Origin: Pseudomonas serbica
Lineage (GTDB): Bacteria; Pseudomonadota; Gammaproteobacteria; Pseudomonadales; Pseudomonadaceae
Assembly: GCF_028823535.1 (NCBI RefSeq)
Contig: NZ_JAQIYM010000006.1
Location: forward strand, 62,001 to 126,000
DNA length: 64,000 nt
Direction of reading: 5' to 3'
Shown here: one piece after another, positions 1-9,421 of the stretch
Layout of the letters: the number at the start of each line of letters is the position of its first letter
Position numbering within the stretch: the first letter of the stretch is position 1
Translations under genes and position numbers: made by a program
The notes under the pieces: model-generated
What the model saw: only the letters and a program-made list of their open reading frames with translations
Databases searched by the model: none
What the model was told of the DNA's origin: nothing

Positions 1-1
1 C

Positions 2-625
2 CCTTGGACCCTGGCCACCTACATGGTCGAAGGCGGCTCGTCGAAAGACTTCCGCAAGACCAAGGCCATGCTCTACGACAACCCCCAAGCCATGCACTTG
101 CTGTTGGATAAACTCGCGCAGTCGGTCACCAGCTACCTCAACGGCCAGATCATGGCCGGTGCGCAAGCCGTGCAGATCTTTGATACCTGGGGCGGCAACC
201 TGTCGGCGGCGGCGTACCAGGAGTTTTCCCTGGCGTATATGCGCAAGATCGTCAGCGGTCTGATTCGCGAGCACGAAGGTCGCAAGGTTCCGGTCATCCT
301 GTTCACCAAGAATGGTGGCCTGTGGCTGGAAAGCATTGCTGACGCCGGCGCGGATGCCCTGGGCCTGGACTGGACCTGTGACATCGGCAACGCCCGTGAG
401 CGTGTCGGCAGCAAAGTTGCCTTGCAAGGCAACATGGACCCGACGGTGCTCTACGCCAAGCCGGAAGCGATTCGTGCCGAAGTCGGGCGTATTCTCGCCA
501 GTTACGGCAAGGGCAGCGGCCACGTGTTCAACCTTGGCCATGGCATCACCCCGGAAGTCGATCCGGAACACGCTGGCGCCTTCCTGCGCGCGGTGCATGA
601 GTTGTCGGCGCAGTATCACGAATAA
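2..625 (+). CDS. hemE: Uroporphyrinogen decarboxylase, C-terminal part
   Basis: The 5' end lies outside the window; the reading frame is open from base 2 and about 207 C-terminal residues are present, against about 354 for the whole enzyme. The family removes the four acetate carboxyls of uroporphyrinogen III to give coproporphyrinogen III in cytoplasmic heme synthesis. Visible family stretches are [10 protein letters not shown], the FDTWGG segment, LQGNMDP and the C-terminal [19 protein letters not shown]. It ends in TAA and is followed at once by a strong terminator, so it closes its transcription unit. Identification is firm; only the missing N-terminus cannot be judged. Confidence 0.95.
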   Translation, partial: PWTLATYMVEGGSSKDFRKTKAMLYDNPQAMHLLLDKLAQSVTSYLNGQIMAGAQAVQIFDTWGGNLSAAAYQEFSLAYMRKIVSGLIREHEGRKVPVILFTKNGGLWLESIADAGADALGLDWTCDIGNARERVGSKVALQGNMDPTVLYAKPEAIRAEVGRILASYGKGSGHVFNLGHGITPEVDPEHAGAFLRAVHELSAQYHE

Positions 626-646
626 TTACGTCAAAGTTGATTAAAA

Positions 647-678
647 CCCGTCTGGCCTGGCGCCAGGCGGGTTTTTTT
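647..678 (+). terminator. Rho-independent terminator of hemE
   Basis: A 10-bp GC-rich stem, CCCGTCTGGC with GCCAGGCGGG (one G-T pair), closes a 5-base loop and is followed by seven T residues. It lies 21 bases after the hemE stop codon. Confidence 0.9.
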
Positions 679-737
679 ATATGTTTTATTTTGTCTCTAG
701 TTTAATTGTTGCCTCTTGTAAGATTTATTTTCTTTCT

Positions 738-766
738 TTGTCAGATATCGGGCCGGAAAGAAATAT
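738..766 (+). promoter_or_regulatory. Possible sigma-70 promoter of the LPMO gene
   Basis: TTGTCA and AAATAT are separated by 17 bases in the AT-rich stretch between hemE and the LPMO gene. The -10 element is a poor match, so this is only a candidate. I see no other structure in the remainder of the 679-916 gap. Confidence 0.3.
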
Positions 767-916
767 CCTCATGTAATTGGCGATTTTTCCTACATATTAA
801 GCTCTTTCATCCGAGTATATTCGCGAATCCGTGCTCACCAGTGTTGAGCTCAATTGCAATTAATGGTGCCTGCAATGCGCGCCTTAATTCTCGATAAGCA
901 GTCTGGAATTTATTGG

Positions 917-2383
917 ATGAAAAATACTTATTGCAAGGGAAGTGCGTTGGCCGCCTGCACTTCTTCAATGATCCTGTTATCGGCAATGTTGGCATCACAA
1001 AGTGTTTCCGCGCATGGCTATCTGGAAGTGCCGCCTTCGCGCGCGCTGGCTTGCCAGAAAGGCTTGAATACCAAATGTGGTGGTGCCCAATACGAACCTC
1101 AAAGTGTCGGTGAAACCTTCAAGGGTTTCCCGGCGGGCATTGGCGGCGCGCCTCTGCAAGGGCCAGTCGATGGCAAGATCGCGAGTGGCGGCCACTCGTT
1201 GTTCTCCGCCCTGGACGCCCAGTCGGCCGCCCGTTGGCACCTGACGGAAATCAAGGATCGCAACATCGATTTCCAATGGCAGTACACCGCTGTGCATCCG
1301 GCCACCAAGCATGAATATTTCATCACCCGCAACGGCTGGAACCCCAACGAAGCGCTCAAGCGTGCCACGTTCGAAAGCACGCCGTTCTGCACTATCGATG
1401 GCGGTAACCAGAAGCCGGTGACGGGTGCCAAACATAACTGCAACATCCCCACGGACAAGTCCGGCCAGCACGTCATCCTGGCGATCTGGACGGTTGGTGA
1501 TACCGATGCAGCGTTCTATAACGCGGCGGATGTGAACATTCTTGCAGAACCAGAACTACCGGGCGGTTGGTCCTCCGTGGGCAGCATCTCGCCGTCGACC
1601 TCGTTGCTGGTCGGAGACAAGGTCAAGGCGCGCGCGTTCTCCGCCAATGGTGAAAACCCCGACTATAGCGTTGAAATCTCCATCGACAGTGCCGAGGAAG
1701 GTTCGCCAAACAACTGGTCGTTCAAATTGGCAGAAGCCATCAACAAGGCTCACGCGCTCATCCGTGCAGGTGTTCGTGATGAAAGCGGCACGATCGAACC
1801 AGTCAAGGGCAACAACAGCGTATACGCGCAAAAAGACAGCGGCGTAACCCGTTACGAATTGCAACTGGACATGAAGGAAGATGCAGCGGCGAAGCTGTCA
1901 GTCGGCGCCATGCAGCCGCAGTATGTTTTGGTAAAAGGTCAGGCCAAGGTCGATTTTGGAATGATCTCCAATCGCAAGATGAACGTCGAAGCAATTCTGT
2001 TCGACCAGAACAACAAGCCGGTGGGCTCGACATCGACACAGGCGGACAGTGGTTCCAACTGGCTGGCCATCGATATCCGCAGCAATCCCGGGGCACATAC
2101 CCTGACACTGGTTGGCACCACTCTGGATGGCCGGACCACCCGACAGGACACCCAAACTATCAACGTGACCGGTGAAGGTGCCGGTGCCGACTACGACTTC
2201 GTGTTCCCGGAAGGCATCAGCGAGTACACCGCCGGCACCAAGGTACTGCAACCGAAGACCAATGAAGTATTCGAGTGCAAGCCATTCCCTGAATCGGGTT
2301 ATTGCAAGCAGTACAGCCCGACTGCCAATGGTTTTGAACCCGGTGTCGGTGCGCACTCGCACATGGCCTGGAACAAACTCTAA
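917..2383 (+). CDS. Secreted GbpA-like lytic polysaccharide monooxygenase (AA10) with chitin-binding modules
   Basis: Starting at ATG 917 gives 488 residues with a clear Sec signal peptide (KNTYCKGS n-region, hydrophobic core, ASQSVSA cleavage site), after which the mature protein begins HGYLEVPPSR. That N-terminal histidine is the first ligand of the copper histidine brace of AA10 enzymes, and the second is probably the His in TAVHPATKHEYF. A GbpA domain-2-like region follows, and the C-terminus (FPEGISEYTAGTKVLQ, CKPFPESGYCKQYS, FEPGVGAHSHMAW) resembles a CBM73-type chitin-binding module. The family cleaves crystalline chitin oxidatively outside the cell. The type II secretion operon directly downstream is the probable export route; P. 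aeruginosa CbpD is a known type II substrate of this family. An in-frame start at 854 would put extra residues before the signal peptide. Confidence 0.9.
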   Translation: MKNTYCKGSALAACTSSMILLSAMLASQSVSAHGYLEVPPSRALACQKGLNTKCGGAQYEPQSVGETFKGFPAGIGGAPLQGPVDGKIASGGHSLFSALDAQSAARWHLTEIKDRNIDFQWQYTAVHPATKHEYFITRNGWNPNEALKRATFESTPFCTIDGGNQKPVTGAKHNCNIPTDKSGQHVILAIWTVGDTDAAFYNAADVNILAEPELPGGWSSVGSISPSTSLLVGDKVKARAFSANGENPDYSVEISIDSAEEGSPNNWSFKLAEAINKAHALIRAGVRDESGTIEPVKGNNSVYAQKDSGVTRYELQLDMKEDAAAKLSVGAMQPQYVLVKGQAKVDFGMISNRKMNVEAILFDQNNKPVGSTSTQADSGSNWLAIDIRSNPGAHTLTLVGTTLDGRTTRQDTQTINVTGEGAGADYDFVFPEGISEYTAGTKVLQPKTNEVFECKPFPESGYCKQYSPTANGFEPGVGAHSHMAWNKL

Positions 2384-2396
2384 GTTCTTTGGCAGT

Positions 2397-2440
2397 ACTT
2401 CAGGTGACCTGTGAAAGGTTGCCTGAAGGTTCATTTTTTT
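2397..2440 (+). terminator. Probable terminator after the LPMO gene
   Basis: ACTTCAGG and CCTGAAGGT pair around an inner ACCT/AGGT stem with a small internal mismatch, followed by GTTCA and seven T residues. It sits 13 bases after the LPMO stop and just before the cytochrome b561 gene, so readthrough or a separate promoter is needed for the genes downstream. Confidence 0.65.
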
Positions 2441-2452
2441 ATCGAGATGCAA

Positions 2453-2965
2453 ATGACGGTTTCCGGTTATTCCAGACAACGCGTGCTGCTGCACTGGATA
2501 TCGGCAGCGATCATCTTGTGGACTCTGGCTTCCGGGTTCTATGTATCTGTCGTAAATGTATCCGTCCCGGTTAAGCAGTCGGTGGCATTCATCAATGTTT
2601 CGCTGACCACAGTATTCATACCGTTTTTTATCTGGCGAGTTTGTATTTTTGTCTATCACACTTTGCATGCAAGGAAGGTGGCGGCATCGACGGGGCAAAG
2701 GCTCGTGGGACTTGCTCACGTACTGATCTACCTTGCGGTGAGCATTGTTTTAGTGACCGGTGTGCTGATGATGGATCGCCCCATCAATGTGTTCGGCCTG
2801 GTCGAGATCCCTCAACCTTTAGGCAATTCCTTCCTCATCGCGCAGTTCACCACGGTTCATGCATGGGCGAGTGGGGTTCTTTCGGCACTGATTGCACTGC
2901 ATGTCGGTGCCGTGATCGTGCACGAGATTTGCGGCCGCCGGGTACTGCGGCGGATGTCGTTATGA
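2453..2965 (+). CDS. Cytochrome b561-type membrane protein
   Basis: About 170 residues with four hydrophobic membrane spans. Histidines placed as in the prokaryotic b561 family are seen in RVLLHW (span 1), near HTLHAR, in GLAHVLIY, in TTVHAWASG and in ALHVGAVIVHE, fitting two b hemes in the inner membrane. Family members move electrons across or along the membrane. ATG 2453 is preferred over GTG 2411 because a GAG ribosome-binding element lies 6 bases upstream and because 2411 would fall inside the preceding terminator hairpin. Placed between an LPMO gene and the secretion operon, it could supply reducing power to the LPMO, but that role is inference. Confidence 0.8.
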   Translation: MTVSGYSRQRVLLHWISAAIILWTLASGFYVSVVNVSVPVKQSVAFINVSLTTVFIPFFIWRVCIFVYHTLHARKVAASTGQRLVGLAHVLIYLAVSIVLVTGVLMMDRPINVFGLVEIPQPLGNSFLIAQFTTVHAWASGVLSALIALHVGAVIVHEICGRRVLRRMSL

Positions 2966-2999
2966 GGATGCGGCAATTATTCGATAGAGCGCTTCCCTG

Positions 3000-3518
3000 G
3001 TGAAGAACTCGTTGAAGCTGATGAGTCGTTTTAGCCTGCTGGTCATGCCGCTGGGTTATGCCGTGCTGCTGATCTGGCAGGAGTGGCACTTTCGTGAGCG
3101 CCTGGCCTCGCCGCCACTACCGGTATGGGCACCCACCGCTGTTCCCGTGCACATACCGCTGGATGCTACGGCGGTCGCATCGGTGCTGGGCCTGACACAA
3201 GGAACCTCATTGCTTGCCAGTGCCGAGCCGCTGACCTTGCAGGCCAGCTTTGTGCTCAGCAACGGTTTGTCCAGAGCGTTGCTCGCCGACGCCCAAGGCT
3301 CGCGCATCTACCAGGTGGGCGAACGCTTGCCCGGTGGCAGCGTTCTGCGTCGCGTCGAGGCCAATCAAGTGGTGCTGTGGAACAAGGGGCGGGAGGAGCG
3401 GTTAGCGCTGCAACCGTCTGCCGCCAGCTTCCTGCGTCGATTCGAGTCGCCGGGTGACACACAGTCTTCCGCGGTTTCCACGCGTTATCTACGCCCGGTT
3501 TCCGGGCTGTCAGAGTGA
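3000..3518 (+). CDS. gspC: Type II secretion inner-membrane protein GspC (short form)
   Basis: A 172-residue protein with one N-terminal membrane span (about residues 10-26) and a periplasmic homology-region-like domain holding ASVLGL, LLASAEPLTL, ALLADAQGSRIYQVGE and LPGGSVLRRVEANQVVL. GspC links the inner-membrane platform to the secretin. The C-terminal PDZ or coiled-coil domain of longer GspC proteins is absent, since it ends soon after the homology region. The chosen GTG start is uncertain; ATG 3021 is the alternative. The stop codon overlaps the start of gspD (GTGA), so the genes are translationally coupled. Position as first gene of a C-to-M operon supports the call. Confidence 0.82.
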   Translation: MKNSLKLMSRFSLLVMPLGYAVLLIWQEWHFRERLASPPLPVWAPTAVPVHIPLDATAVASVLGLTQGTSLLASAEPLTLQASFVLSNGLSRALLADAQGSRIYQVGERLPGGSVLRRVEANQVVLWNKGREERLALQPSAASFLRRFESPGDTQSSAVSTRYLRPVSGLSE

Positions 3519-5455
3519 TCTACATCATGAACAGTTTCGTTGGCGTGCAGACCTTGCGCTCCATGTTTTTACTTGTCATTTTGGCGAGCCTGGCCTTGCC
3601 GGGCACGGTGCGGGCTGCGCAAGAAAAGTGGCAGCTGGCGATGAATAACGCCGAGCTGCGCGACATCGTTGAAGAGATCTCCGGCATTCTGGGGACCACC
3701 GTGGTGCTTGATCCCAGGGTCTCCGGTCGCATCACCGTGATGTCTCGGCAAGCCCTTGATCGCGAAGGCGTCCGCCGTTTGTTCTACTCGGTGCTCGACG
3801 CCCACAATTTCACGGTGATCGATGAAGGTGACCGGATCCTGATCACGCCAGTGACCGAAGCCAAGACGCGCGCCGGCACCAGTCCTGCAAAAAACGCTAC
3901 GCCCTCGCAATTTGTCACCCGGGTGATCGAGCTTAACAACAGCAGTGCCGCCGACATCGCCGGGCTGGTCCGACCCCTGGTCTCGGCCAGCGGTTATGTC
4001 GGGCCGTCTGTGTCGACCAATGCGGTGGTGATCACGGAAACGGCCGCCAATGCGCAACGCATCAGCCAGGTCATCCGCCAGTTGGACTCCGGACAAGGCA
4101 ATATGCACGCGGTGGTGCAATTGCGCCACGCCAGGGCCAGCGACGTGGCCCCCGTGATGGAAGCGTCCCTGGGCAAGCGCACTGCCGAGAGCGCGATCCA
4201 GGTATTGGCCGACACCAGGACCAACCGCCTGATCCTGATTGGCCCGTCAGCCGTTCGCCAACGCTTGGCCGAGCTGGCGCGCGGTCTCGATATTCCTGCC
4301 ACCGAGACGCCGGACAACGCCCGGGTGATCCGCCTGCGTCACAGCGATGCCAAGCAGCTCGCAGAGATTCTGGAAAGCATGGGGCAAGGCCGAAAGGCGA
4401 CTCCCACCCTTGGCAACAGCAAGGATGTAACGCCTGGCACGGCCTTCATGATCAAGGCCGACGAAAGCCAGAACGCGCTGGTGCTGATCGCCGAACCAGA
4501 GCAGGTCAGGACCATCGAAAGTATCGTGCGTCAGTTGGACCAGCCGCGCGCCCAAGTGCTGATCCATGCCGCCATCGTCGAGATTTCCGGGGACATCGCC
4601 GAGGCGGTTGGCGTGCAGTGGGGCATCAGCACGGGGGATGCGAAGGGCTTCATCAACTTCCCCGGCACGGATATCCCCATTGTTGGCGGCCTGGATTTCG
4701 ACGAGAAAAAATCCGCACCCGAAGGCGCGCTGTTGCGCCTGGGCAGTGATCGTTTTGGCGCATTGATTTCGGCACTGGCCAGCAACACCAACAGCAACCT
4801 GCTCTCCACGCCAAGCCTGTTGACCCTGGACAATCAGGAGGCGCACATCATCGTTGGCCAGAATGTCCCGTTCAAGACCGGCTCTTACGCCACCAACAGC
4901 AATGGTGCGGACAATCCGTTTACCACTGTCGAACGCAAGGACGTGGGCATCAGCCTGAAGATCAAGCCGTACATCAACGAAGGCTCGACGCTGAGGCTGG
5001 AGGTCGAGCAGGAAGTGTCGGACATCGCGCCCTCGGTATCGGGCATCGACTCTTCGGACCTGATCACCAACAAGCGCGCCCTCAAGAGCACCATCCTGGC
5101 CGACGATGGCGAGATCATCGTGATCGGCGGCTTGATCAGAGACAGCGTCAGGACCCAGAAAAGCGGGGTGCCGTTACTGCGGGATATTCCTTATTTGGGC
5201 GCGCTGTTTCGCTGGAACCGCGATACCCAGAGCAAAAGCAATCTCATGGTGTTCCTGCGACCAACGATCGTGCGCAGCAAGGAAGACCTGAGCGGCATCA
5301 GCCAGCAGCGTTACAACGCCCTGCGTGACTTGAGCCAGTCAGGGGCGCTGGATAACAACTCATTGCTGTTGCCGGCGGATTCGCGCCAGCTGTTCGAACC
5401 GGCTTCCGGTGCCCCGGTGTTCGACCTGCGCAAGCCGGCGTCGCCTGCGCCATGA
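3515..5455 (+). CDS. gspD: Type II secretion secretin GspD
   Basis: 646 residues from GTG 3515 or 642 from ATG 3527. A signal peptide ending TVRAA leads into an N0 domain (KWQLAMNNAELRDIVEEIS, LDPRVSGRITV), then N1-N3 repeats (VIELNNSSAADIAGLVRPL, VVQLRHARASDVAPVMEAS, VIRLRHSDAKQLAEILESM). The C-terminal secretin domain carries NTNSNLLSTPSLLTLDN, VGQNVPF and GVPLLRDIPYLGALF. It forms the outer-membrane channel through which folded exoproteins leave. No gene for a pilotin lipoprotein is seen beside it. It overlaps gspC and gspE. Confidence 0.96.
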   Translation: MIYIMNSFVGVQTLRSMFLLVILASLALPGTVRAAQEKWQLAMNNAELRDIVEEISGILGTTVVLDPRVSGRITVMSRQALDREGVRRLFYSVLDAHNFTVIDEGDRILITPVTEAKTRAGTSPAKNATPSQFVTRVIELNNSSAADIAGLVRPLVSASGYVGPSVSTNAVVITETAANAQRISQVIRQLDSGQGNMHAVVQLRHARASDVAPVMEASLGKRTAESAIQVLADTRTNRLILIGPSAVRQRLAELARGLDIPATETPDNARVIRLRHSDAKQLAEILESMGQGRKATPTLGNSKDVTPGTAFMIKADESQNALVLIAEPEQVRTIESIVRQLDQPRAQVLIHAAIVEISGDIAEAVGVQWGISTGDAKGFINFPGTDIPIVGGLDFDEKKSAPEGALLRLGSDRFGALISALASNTNSNLLSTPSLLTLDNQEAHIIVGQNVPFKTGSYATNSNGADNPFTTVERKDVGISLKIKPYINEGSTLRLEVEQEVSDIAPSVSGIDSSDLITNKRALKSTILADDGEIIVIGGLIRDSVRTQKSGVPLLRDIPYLGALFRWNRDTQSKSNLMVFLRPTIVRSKEDLSGISQQRYNALRDLSQSGALDNNSLLLPADSRQLFEPASGAPVFDLRKPASPAP

Positions 5456-6909
5456 CCCAACTGCCCTTCGGTTTTGCCCGTCGATTCGGTGTGCTGCTGG
5501 AGTGCGAAGACGGCGAGTCGAGTCTTGCAGTGCGGGCCGATACGCCACTGACCGCCCTGGCGGAAGCTCGCCGGGCATGTGCTCGCGAGCTGCCGCTTCG
5601 AGTGCTGGAGCCCGAGATATTTGCCACACGCCTGGCAGCCGCCTACCGCGAAGGCCAAAGCGCCGCCGAGCAGGTTGCCCAAGGGCTGGACGAAGAACTG
5701 GACCTGCTCAGCCTGGTGGACAAGGTGCCGCAAACTGCCGATTTACTCGAGCAGCAGGGCGATGCGCCGATCATCCGCCTGATCAATGCGCTACTCAGTG
5801 AGGCCATGCGCGAGCAGGCCTCGGATGTGCATCTGGAAACCTTCGAGCAGTACCTGTCGGTGCGCATGCGAGTCGATGGGCAATTGCGTGAAATGCTCCG
5901 GCCTCGACGTGAATTGGCGACGCTGCTGGTGTCACGCATCAAAGTCATGGCGCGCCTGGATATCGCTGAAAAACGCGTGCCCCAGGATGGGCGGATGGCC
6001 TTGCGCCTGGCCGGGCATGAAGTGGATGTGCGGGTCTCGACCCTGCCCTCGGCACACGGCGAACGGGTGGTACTGCGCTTGCTCGACAAACAGGCCGGGC
6101 GCCTTGAGTTGTCGCGCCTGGGCATGCCGGACGACATCCTGCGCGACCTGCGCCACCTGCTGGGTAAACCCCACGGCATTCTGCTGGTGACCGGGCCCAC
6201 CGGTTCCGGCAAGACCACCAGCCTGTACGCGGCGCTCAACAGTCTGAACGACCAGACACGCAACATCCTCACGGTTGAAGACCCCATCGAATACCACCTG
6301 CCGGGTGTCGGGCAGATGCCGGTCAATCCGAAAGTGGACATGACCTTTGCCCGGGGCTTGCGCGCGATCCTGCGCCAGGATCCGGACGTGGTGATGGTCG
6401 GTGAAATCCGTGACTGCGAAACCGCTGAAATCGCCGTGCAGGCTTCCCTGACCGGTCACCTGGTGCTCTCTACGCTGCACACCAACAGCGCGGTCGGCGC
6501 GATGACGCGCCTGGCAGACATGGGGGTCGATAGCTACCTGCTGGCGTCGTCGCTGGTGGGTGTCCTGGCGCAGAGATTACTGCGCACGTTATGCCCCCAT
6601 TGCAAGGCGCCCTACAGCGCGGATGCGGCCGCCTGCCAGCGCCTGGGACTGGGCGTGGCATCGTTGCAACTGTTCCGGGCCGTGGGGTGCGAGCAGTGTC
6701 AGCACGGCTATCGCGGGCGCGTCGGCATTTATGAACTGATCAGCGTGACACCGGCGTTGGCAGCGCTGATTCACCAGGGGGCGAGTGAACAGGCCTTGGC
6801 CATCGAAGCACGCCTGACGTCGCGCAGTCTGTTCCAGGACGGTCGCCAGCGGGTGCTGGATGGATTGACCAGTCTCGACGAGCTGCTACGCGTGACTCGG
6901 GAGGACTAG
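5452..6909 (+). CDS. gspE: Type II secretion ATPase GspE
   Basis: 485 residues. Walker A GPTGSGKTT begins at residue 248, the Walker B region is LRQDPDVVMVGEIRD, and the Asp/His boxes TVEDPIEYHLPGVGQ and LSTLHTNSA are intact. A zinc-binding tetracysteine motif is present (C381, C384, C413, C416). The protein powers pseudopilus assembly from the cytoplasmic face of the inner membrane, docked through GspL. Its ATG overlaps the gspD stop (ATGA). Length and motifs are normal for the family. Confidence 0.96.
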   Translation: MTQLPFGFARRFGVLLECEDGESSLAVRADTPLTALAEARRACARELPLRVLEPEIFATRLAAAYREGQSAAEQVAQGLDEELDLLSLVDKVPQTADLLEQQGDAPIIRLINALLSEAMREQASDVHLETFEQYLSVRMRVDGQLREMLRPRRELATLLVSRIKVMARLDIAEKRVPQDGRMALRLAGHEVDVRVSTLPSAHGERVVLRLLDKQAGRLELSRLGMPDDILRDLRHLLGKPHGILLVTGPTGSGKTTSLYAALNSLNDQTRNILTVEDPIEYHLPGVGQMPVNPKVDMTFARGLRAILRQDPDVVMVGEIRDCETAEIAVQASLTGHLVLSTLHTNSAVGAMTRLADMGVDSYLLASSLVGVLAQRLLRTLCPHCKAPYSADAAACQRLGLGVASLQLFRAVGCEQCQHGYRGRVGIYELISVTPALAALIHQGASEQALAIEARLTSRSLFQDGRQRVLDGLTSLDELLRVTRED

Positions 6910-6912
6910 GTC

Positions 6913-8121
6913 ATGCCGACATTCGATTATCGGGCTGATGACGATCAGGGGCACCGGCGCAAGGGGCGGCTGGAGGCCGACACTCCCCGTCATGCGCGCC
7001 AGCTGTTGCGTGAGCGCGGGTTGTGGCCGCGGGACATCAAGGAAATCCGGGTCAGTGGAGGCGCAAACAAGCAAGGTAACGCAGGGCGATTAAGTGCCGC
7101 CGACCTGGCGCTGCTGACCCTGCAATTGTCCACGCTGGTTCAGGCCGGTTTGCCTCTGGAGGAATCTCTCGAGGCAGTGGCGAAACAGACTGCCAAGCGC
7201 CGGGTTGCCAGTTTGCTGTCGGCGGTCCGGAGCCGGGTCATGGAAGGTCATGCCCTGGCCGCTGCGTTGGCGCAGTTTCCCAAGGCGTTCCCGGAACTGT
7301 TCCGTGCCACCGTGGCCGCCGGCGAACGTTCCGGTCATCTGGGTCATGTGCTGGAGCAATTGGCCGCGTATACCCAGGCCCGCCAGGCCTCGCGGCAAAA
7401 AATCCAGATGGCGCTGGTGTACCCGTTGATCCTGATGTTGGCCAGCCTGGTCATCGTTGGCTTTCTGCTCGGTTACGTGGTGCCGGACGTGGTGAAGATT
7501 TTCGTCGACAGCGGCCAACCATTGCCGTGGTTGACTCGCGTGTTGATCCGTTCCAGTGACGGGTTGCGCAACCATGGCCTGTTGTTGCTGGCCGCGCTGG
7601 TGTTGCTGATCGCCTTCTGGCGCTGGAGTTTGAGTCAACGGGCCTGGCGCCTGCGCTGGCATCGTCTGGCGCTGAAACTGCCAGTCTGTGGCGACGTGCT
7701 GCGCGCCATGGAAGCCGCACGATTTGCCAGCACCCTGGCCATCCTCGGCAAGAGCGCCGTGCCCCTGGTCGATGCCCTGGAAATCGCCGCGGCGGTGATC
7801 GGCAACCTGACCATCCGTGCGCGAATGACCGACGTCGCCCGCTCGGTCCGCGAAGGTGGAACCCTGACCCATGGCCTGGAACTGAGCGGCGACATCCCGC
7901 CGATGATGCTGCACATGATTGCCAGCGGCGAGCGTGCGGGCGAACTCGATCGCATGCTGGCCCGTGCCGCCGAGCAACAGGAAAACAGCCTGGCGGCACG
8001 TATTGCCCTGGTGGTGAGCCTATTCGAGCCGGCCATGCTCGTGCTGATGGGCGGCGTCGTGCTGCTGATTGTCCTGGCCATCCTGCTACCGATTCTCAGC
8101 CTCAACCAATTGGTGAATTGA
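6913..8121 (+). CDS. gspF: Type II secretion inner-membrane platform protein GspF
   Basis: 402 residues with the two repeated T2SSF domains: the first around LLTLQLSTLVQAGLPLEESL, the second around ARFASTLAILGKSAVPLVDA. Three membrane spans are visible (YPLILMLASLVIVGFLLGYV, LLLLAALVLLIAF and the C-terminal MLVLMGGVVLLIVLAILLPI). GspF is the polytopic platform protein that transmits movement from the GspE ATPase to the growing pseudopilus. Only three bases separate it from gspE and gspG. Confidence 0.95.
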   Translation: MPTFDYRADDDQGHRRKGRLEADTPRHARQLLRERGLWPRDIKEIRVSGGANKQGNAGRLSAADLALLTLQLSTLVQAGLPLEESLEAVAKQTAKRRVASLLSAVRSRVMEGHALAAALAQFPKAFPELFRATVAAGERSGHLGHVLEQLAAYTQARQASRQKIQMALVYPLILMLASLVIVGFLLGYVVPDVVKIFVDSGQPLPWLTRVLIRSSDGLRNHGLLLLAALVLLIAFWRWSLSQRAWRLRWHRLALKLPVCGDVLRAMEAARFASTLAILGKSAVPLVDALEIAAAVIGNLTIRARMTDVARSVREGGTLTHGLELSGDIPPMMLHMIASGERAGELDRMLARAAEQQENSLAARIALVVSLFEPAMLVLMGGVVLLIVLAILLPILSLNQLVN

Positions 8122-8124
8122 TCC

Positions 8125-8574
8125 ATGAACGCTTTACGTCACAGAGCTTCCCAGCACGGTTTCACCCTGATCGAGATCATGGTGGTGGTGGTCATCATCG
8201 GCATCCTGGGGGCCATCGTGGTGCCGCAGTTCATGAGCCGTCCCGATCAGGCCAAAGTCACCGCCGCCAAAGTCGATCTCCAGGCCATCGGCACCGCCCT
8301 GGAAATGTATCGCCTCGACAACTTCCACTACCCCTCCACGCAGCAAGGGCTGGAGGCCTTGAGCAAGCGGCCTTCCGGGTTGCCGGCGGCACGCAGCTGG
8401 AACCCTCAGGGTTACCTGAAAAGCTTGCCCGTTGACCCGTGGGGCACGCCCTATCAGTACCTCAATCCCGGTGTGAAGTCGGCTGATGGCGGCTACGACT
8501 TGTATTCCCTTGGCTCCGATGGCGTCGCGGGCGGCGAAGGGCACGCGGCGGAAATCGGCAACTGGGGTGGTTGA
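8125..8574 (+). CDS. gspG: Major pseudopilin GspG
   Basis: 149 residues. The prepilin leader ends in G before FTLIEIMVVVVIIGILGAIV, with Glu at position +5 of the mature protein, so it should be cut and N-methylated by a PilD-type peptidase. The C-terminus contains YDLYSLGSDGVAGGEG, the calcium-binding end conserved in GspG. It is the main subunit of the pseudopilus that pushes substrates through the secretin. No prepilin peptidase is encoded here, so PilD from elsewhere in the genome must serve. Confidence 0.96.
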   Translation: MNALRHRASQHGFTLIEIMVVVVIIGILGAIVVPQFMSRPDQAKVTAAKVDLQAIGTALEMYRLDNFHYPSTQQGLEALSKRPSGLPAARSWNPQGYLKSLPVDPWGTPYQYLNPGVKSADGGYDLYSLGSDGVAGGEGHAAEIGNWGG

Positions 8575-8577
8575 AGC

Positions 8578-9045
8578 ATGCCACGCCGTTGCCGGGGATT
8601 TACCTTGCTGGAAATGATGATCGTGATCGTCCTGATCGGCGTGCTGGTGGGTATGGTGAGTCTGGCCGCTGGCGATAACCCGGTTCAGCAGGCCAGGCAG
8701 GAAGCGCGCACCCTGGCGGGCGTCATTGGCCAACTGCGGGAACAGGCCGTGCTCGAGGGGCGGGAATACGGTCTGCGACTGAGTGTCGAAGGGTATCGGT
8801 CAATGCGCCTCGAAGGGCGTGGCTGGGAGCCGCTGCAAGCCTTCTACCGCTGGCCCGATGGCGTGCGATTGAGCCTTGAGCAGGAGGGGTATTCCCTGAG
8901 CCTGGGCGCTGACGCCGGCCCGCCTCAGGTTCTGCTGTTGAGCAGCGATGAAACCAGCAGCTTCACACTGCAGTTCGCTGGCAAGGACAAAGTCTGGGCG
9001 AGCCTGTCCAGCGATGGCATCGGCGAGGTCGTGATCGATGACTGA
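8578..9045 (+). CDS. gspH: Minor pseudopilin GspH
   Basis: 155 residues. A short basic leader MPRRCRG precedes FTLLEMMIVIVLIGVLVGMV, the type IV pilin-like cleavage and methylation site with Glu+5. The rest is a GspH-like domain with LRLSVEGYRSMRLEGRGW. It is a minor pseudopilin that joins the pseudopilus. The gene starts three bases after gspG and its 3' end overlaps gspI by 8 bases. Confidence 0.9.
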   Translation: MPRRCRGFTLLEMMIVIVLIGVLVGMVSLAAGDNPVQQARQEARTLAGVIGQLREQAVLEGREYGLRLSVEGYRSMRLEGRGWEPLQAFYRWPDGVRLSLEQEGYSLSLGADAGPPQVLLLSSDETSSFTLQFAGKDKVWASLSSDGIGEVVIDD

Positions 9046-9421
9046 GCCGTCGTCCATACCGCGCATGGGTGGATTCACCTTGCTTGAAGTCATGGTGGCC
9101 CTGGCGATTTTCGCGACCCTGGCAACGGCCGTGCTGACCGCCAGCCAGTACGTTGTGAGGCAGGCTGGCGGCGCCGAAGAACGCCTTCTCGCAGGCTGGG
9201 TGGCGGACAACCGACTGAACGAGTTGCGCCTGCAATCGTCCCCCGTGATTGAGCAGCCACAACGGCAGGTGAGCATGGGGGATCGCGACTGGGTCGTGCG
9301 TCAATTCGTCGGCATGGCGAACGATCCGCATGGGGTGGTGGTGGAGGTCGAGGTCGGCCTGGCCGGTCGCAACCAGACTCTGTTCCGCGCCATCGGCTGG
9401 ATAGCTAATCGTCATGAATAA
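9038..9421 (+). CDS. gspI: Minor pseudopilin GspI
   Basis: 127 residues. The leader MTEPSSIPRMGG is followed by FTLLEVMVALAIFATLATAV, and the body holds NRLNELRLQ and DRDWVVRQFV in the usual GspI arrangement. GspI forms the initiating tip complex with GspJ and GspK. The gene overlaps gspH and gspJ by 8 bases each. Confidence 0.92.
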   Translation: MTEPSSIPRMGGFTLLEVMVALAIFATLATAVLTASQYVVRQAGGAEERLLAGWVADNRLNELRLQSSPVIEQPQRQVSMGDRDWVVRQFVGMANDPHGVVVEVEVGLAGRNQTLFRAIGWIANRHE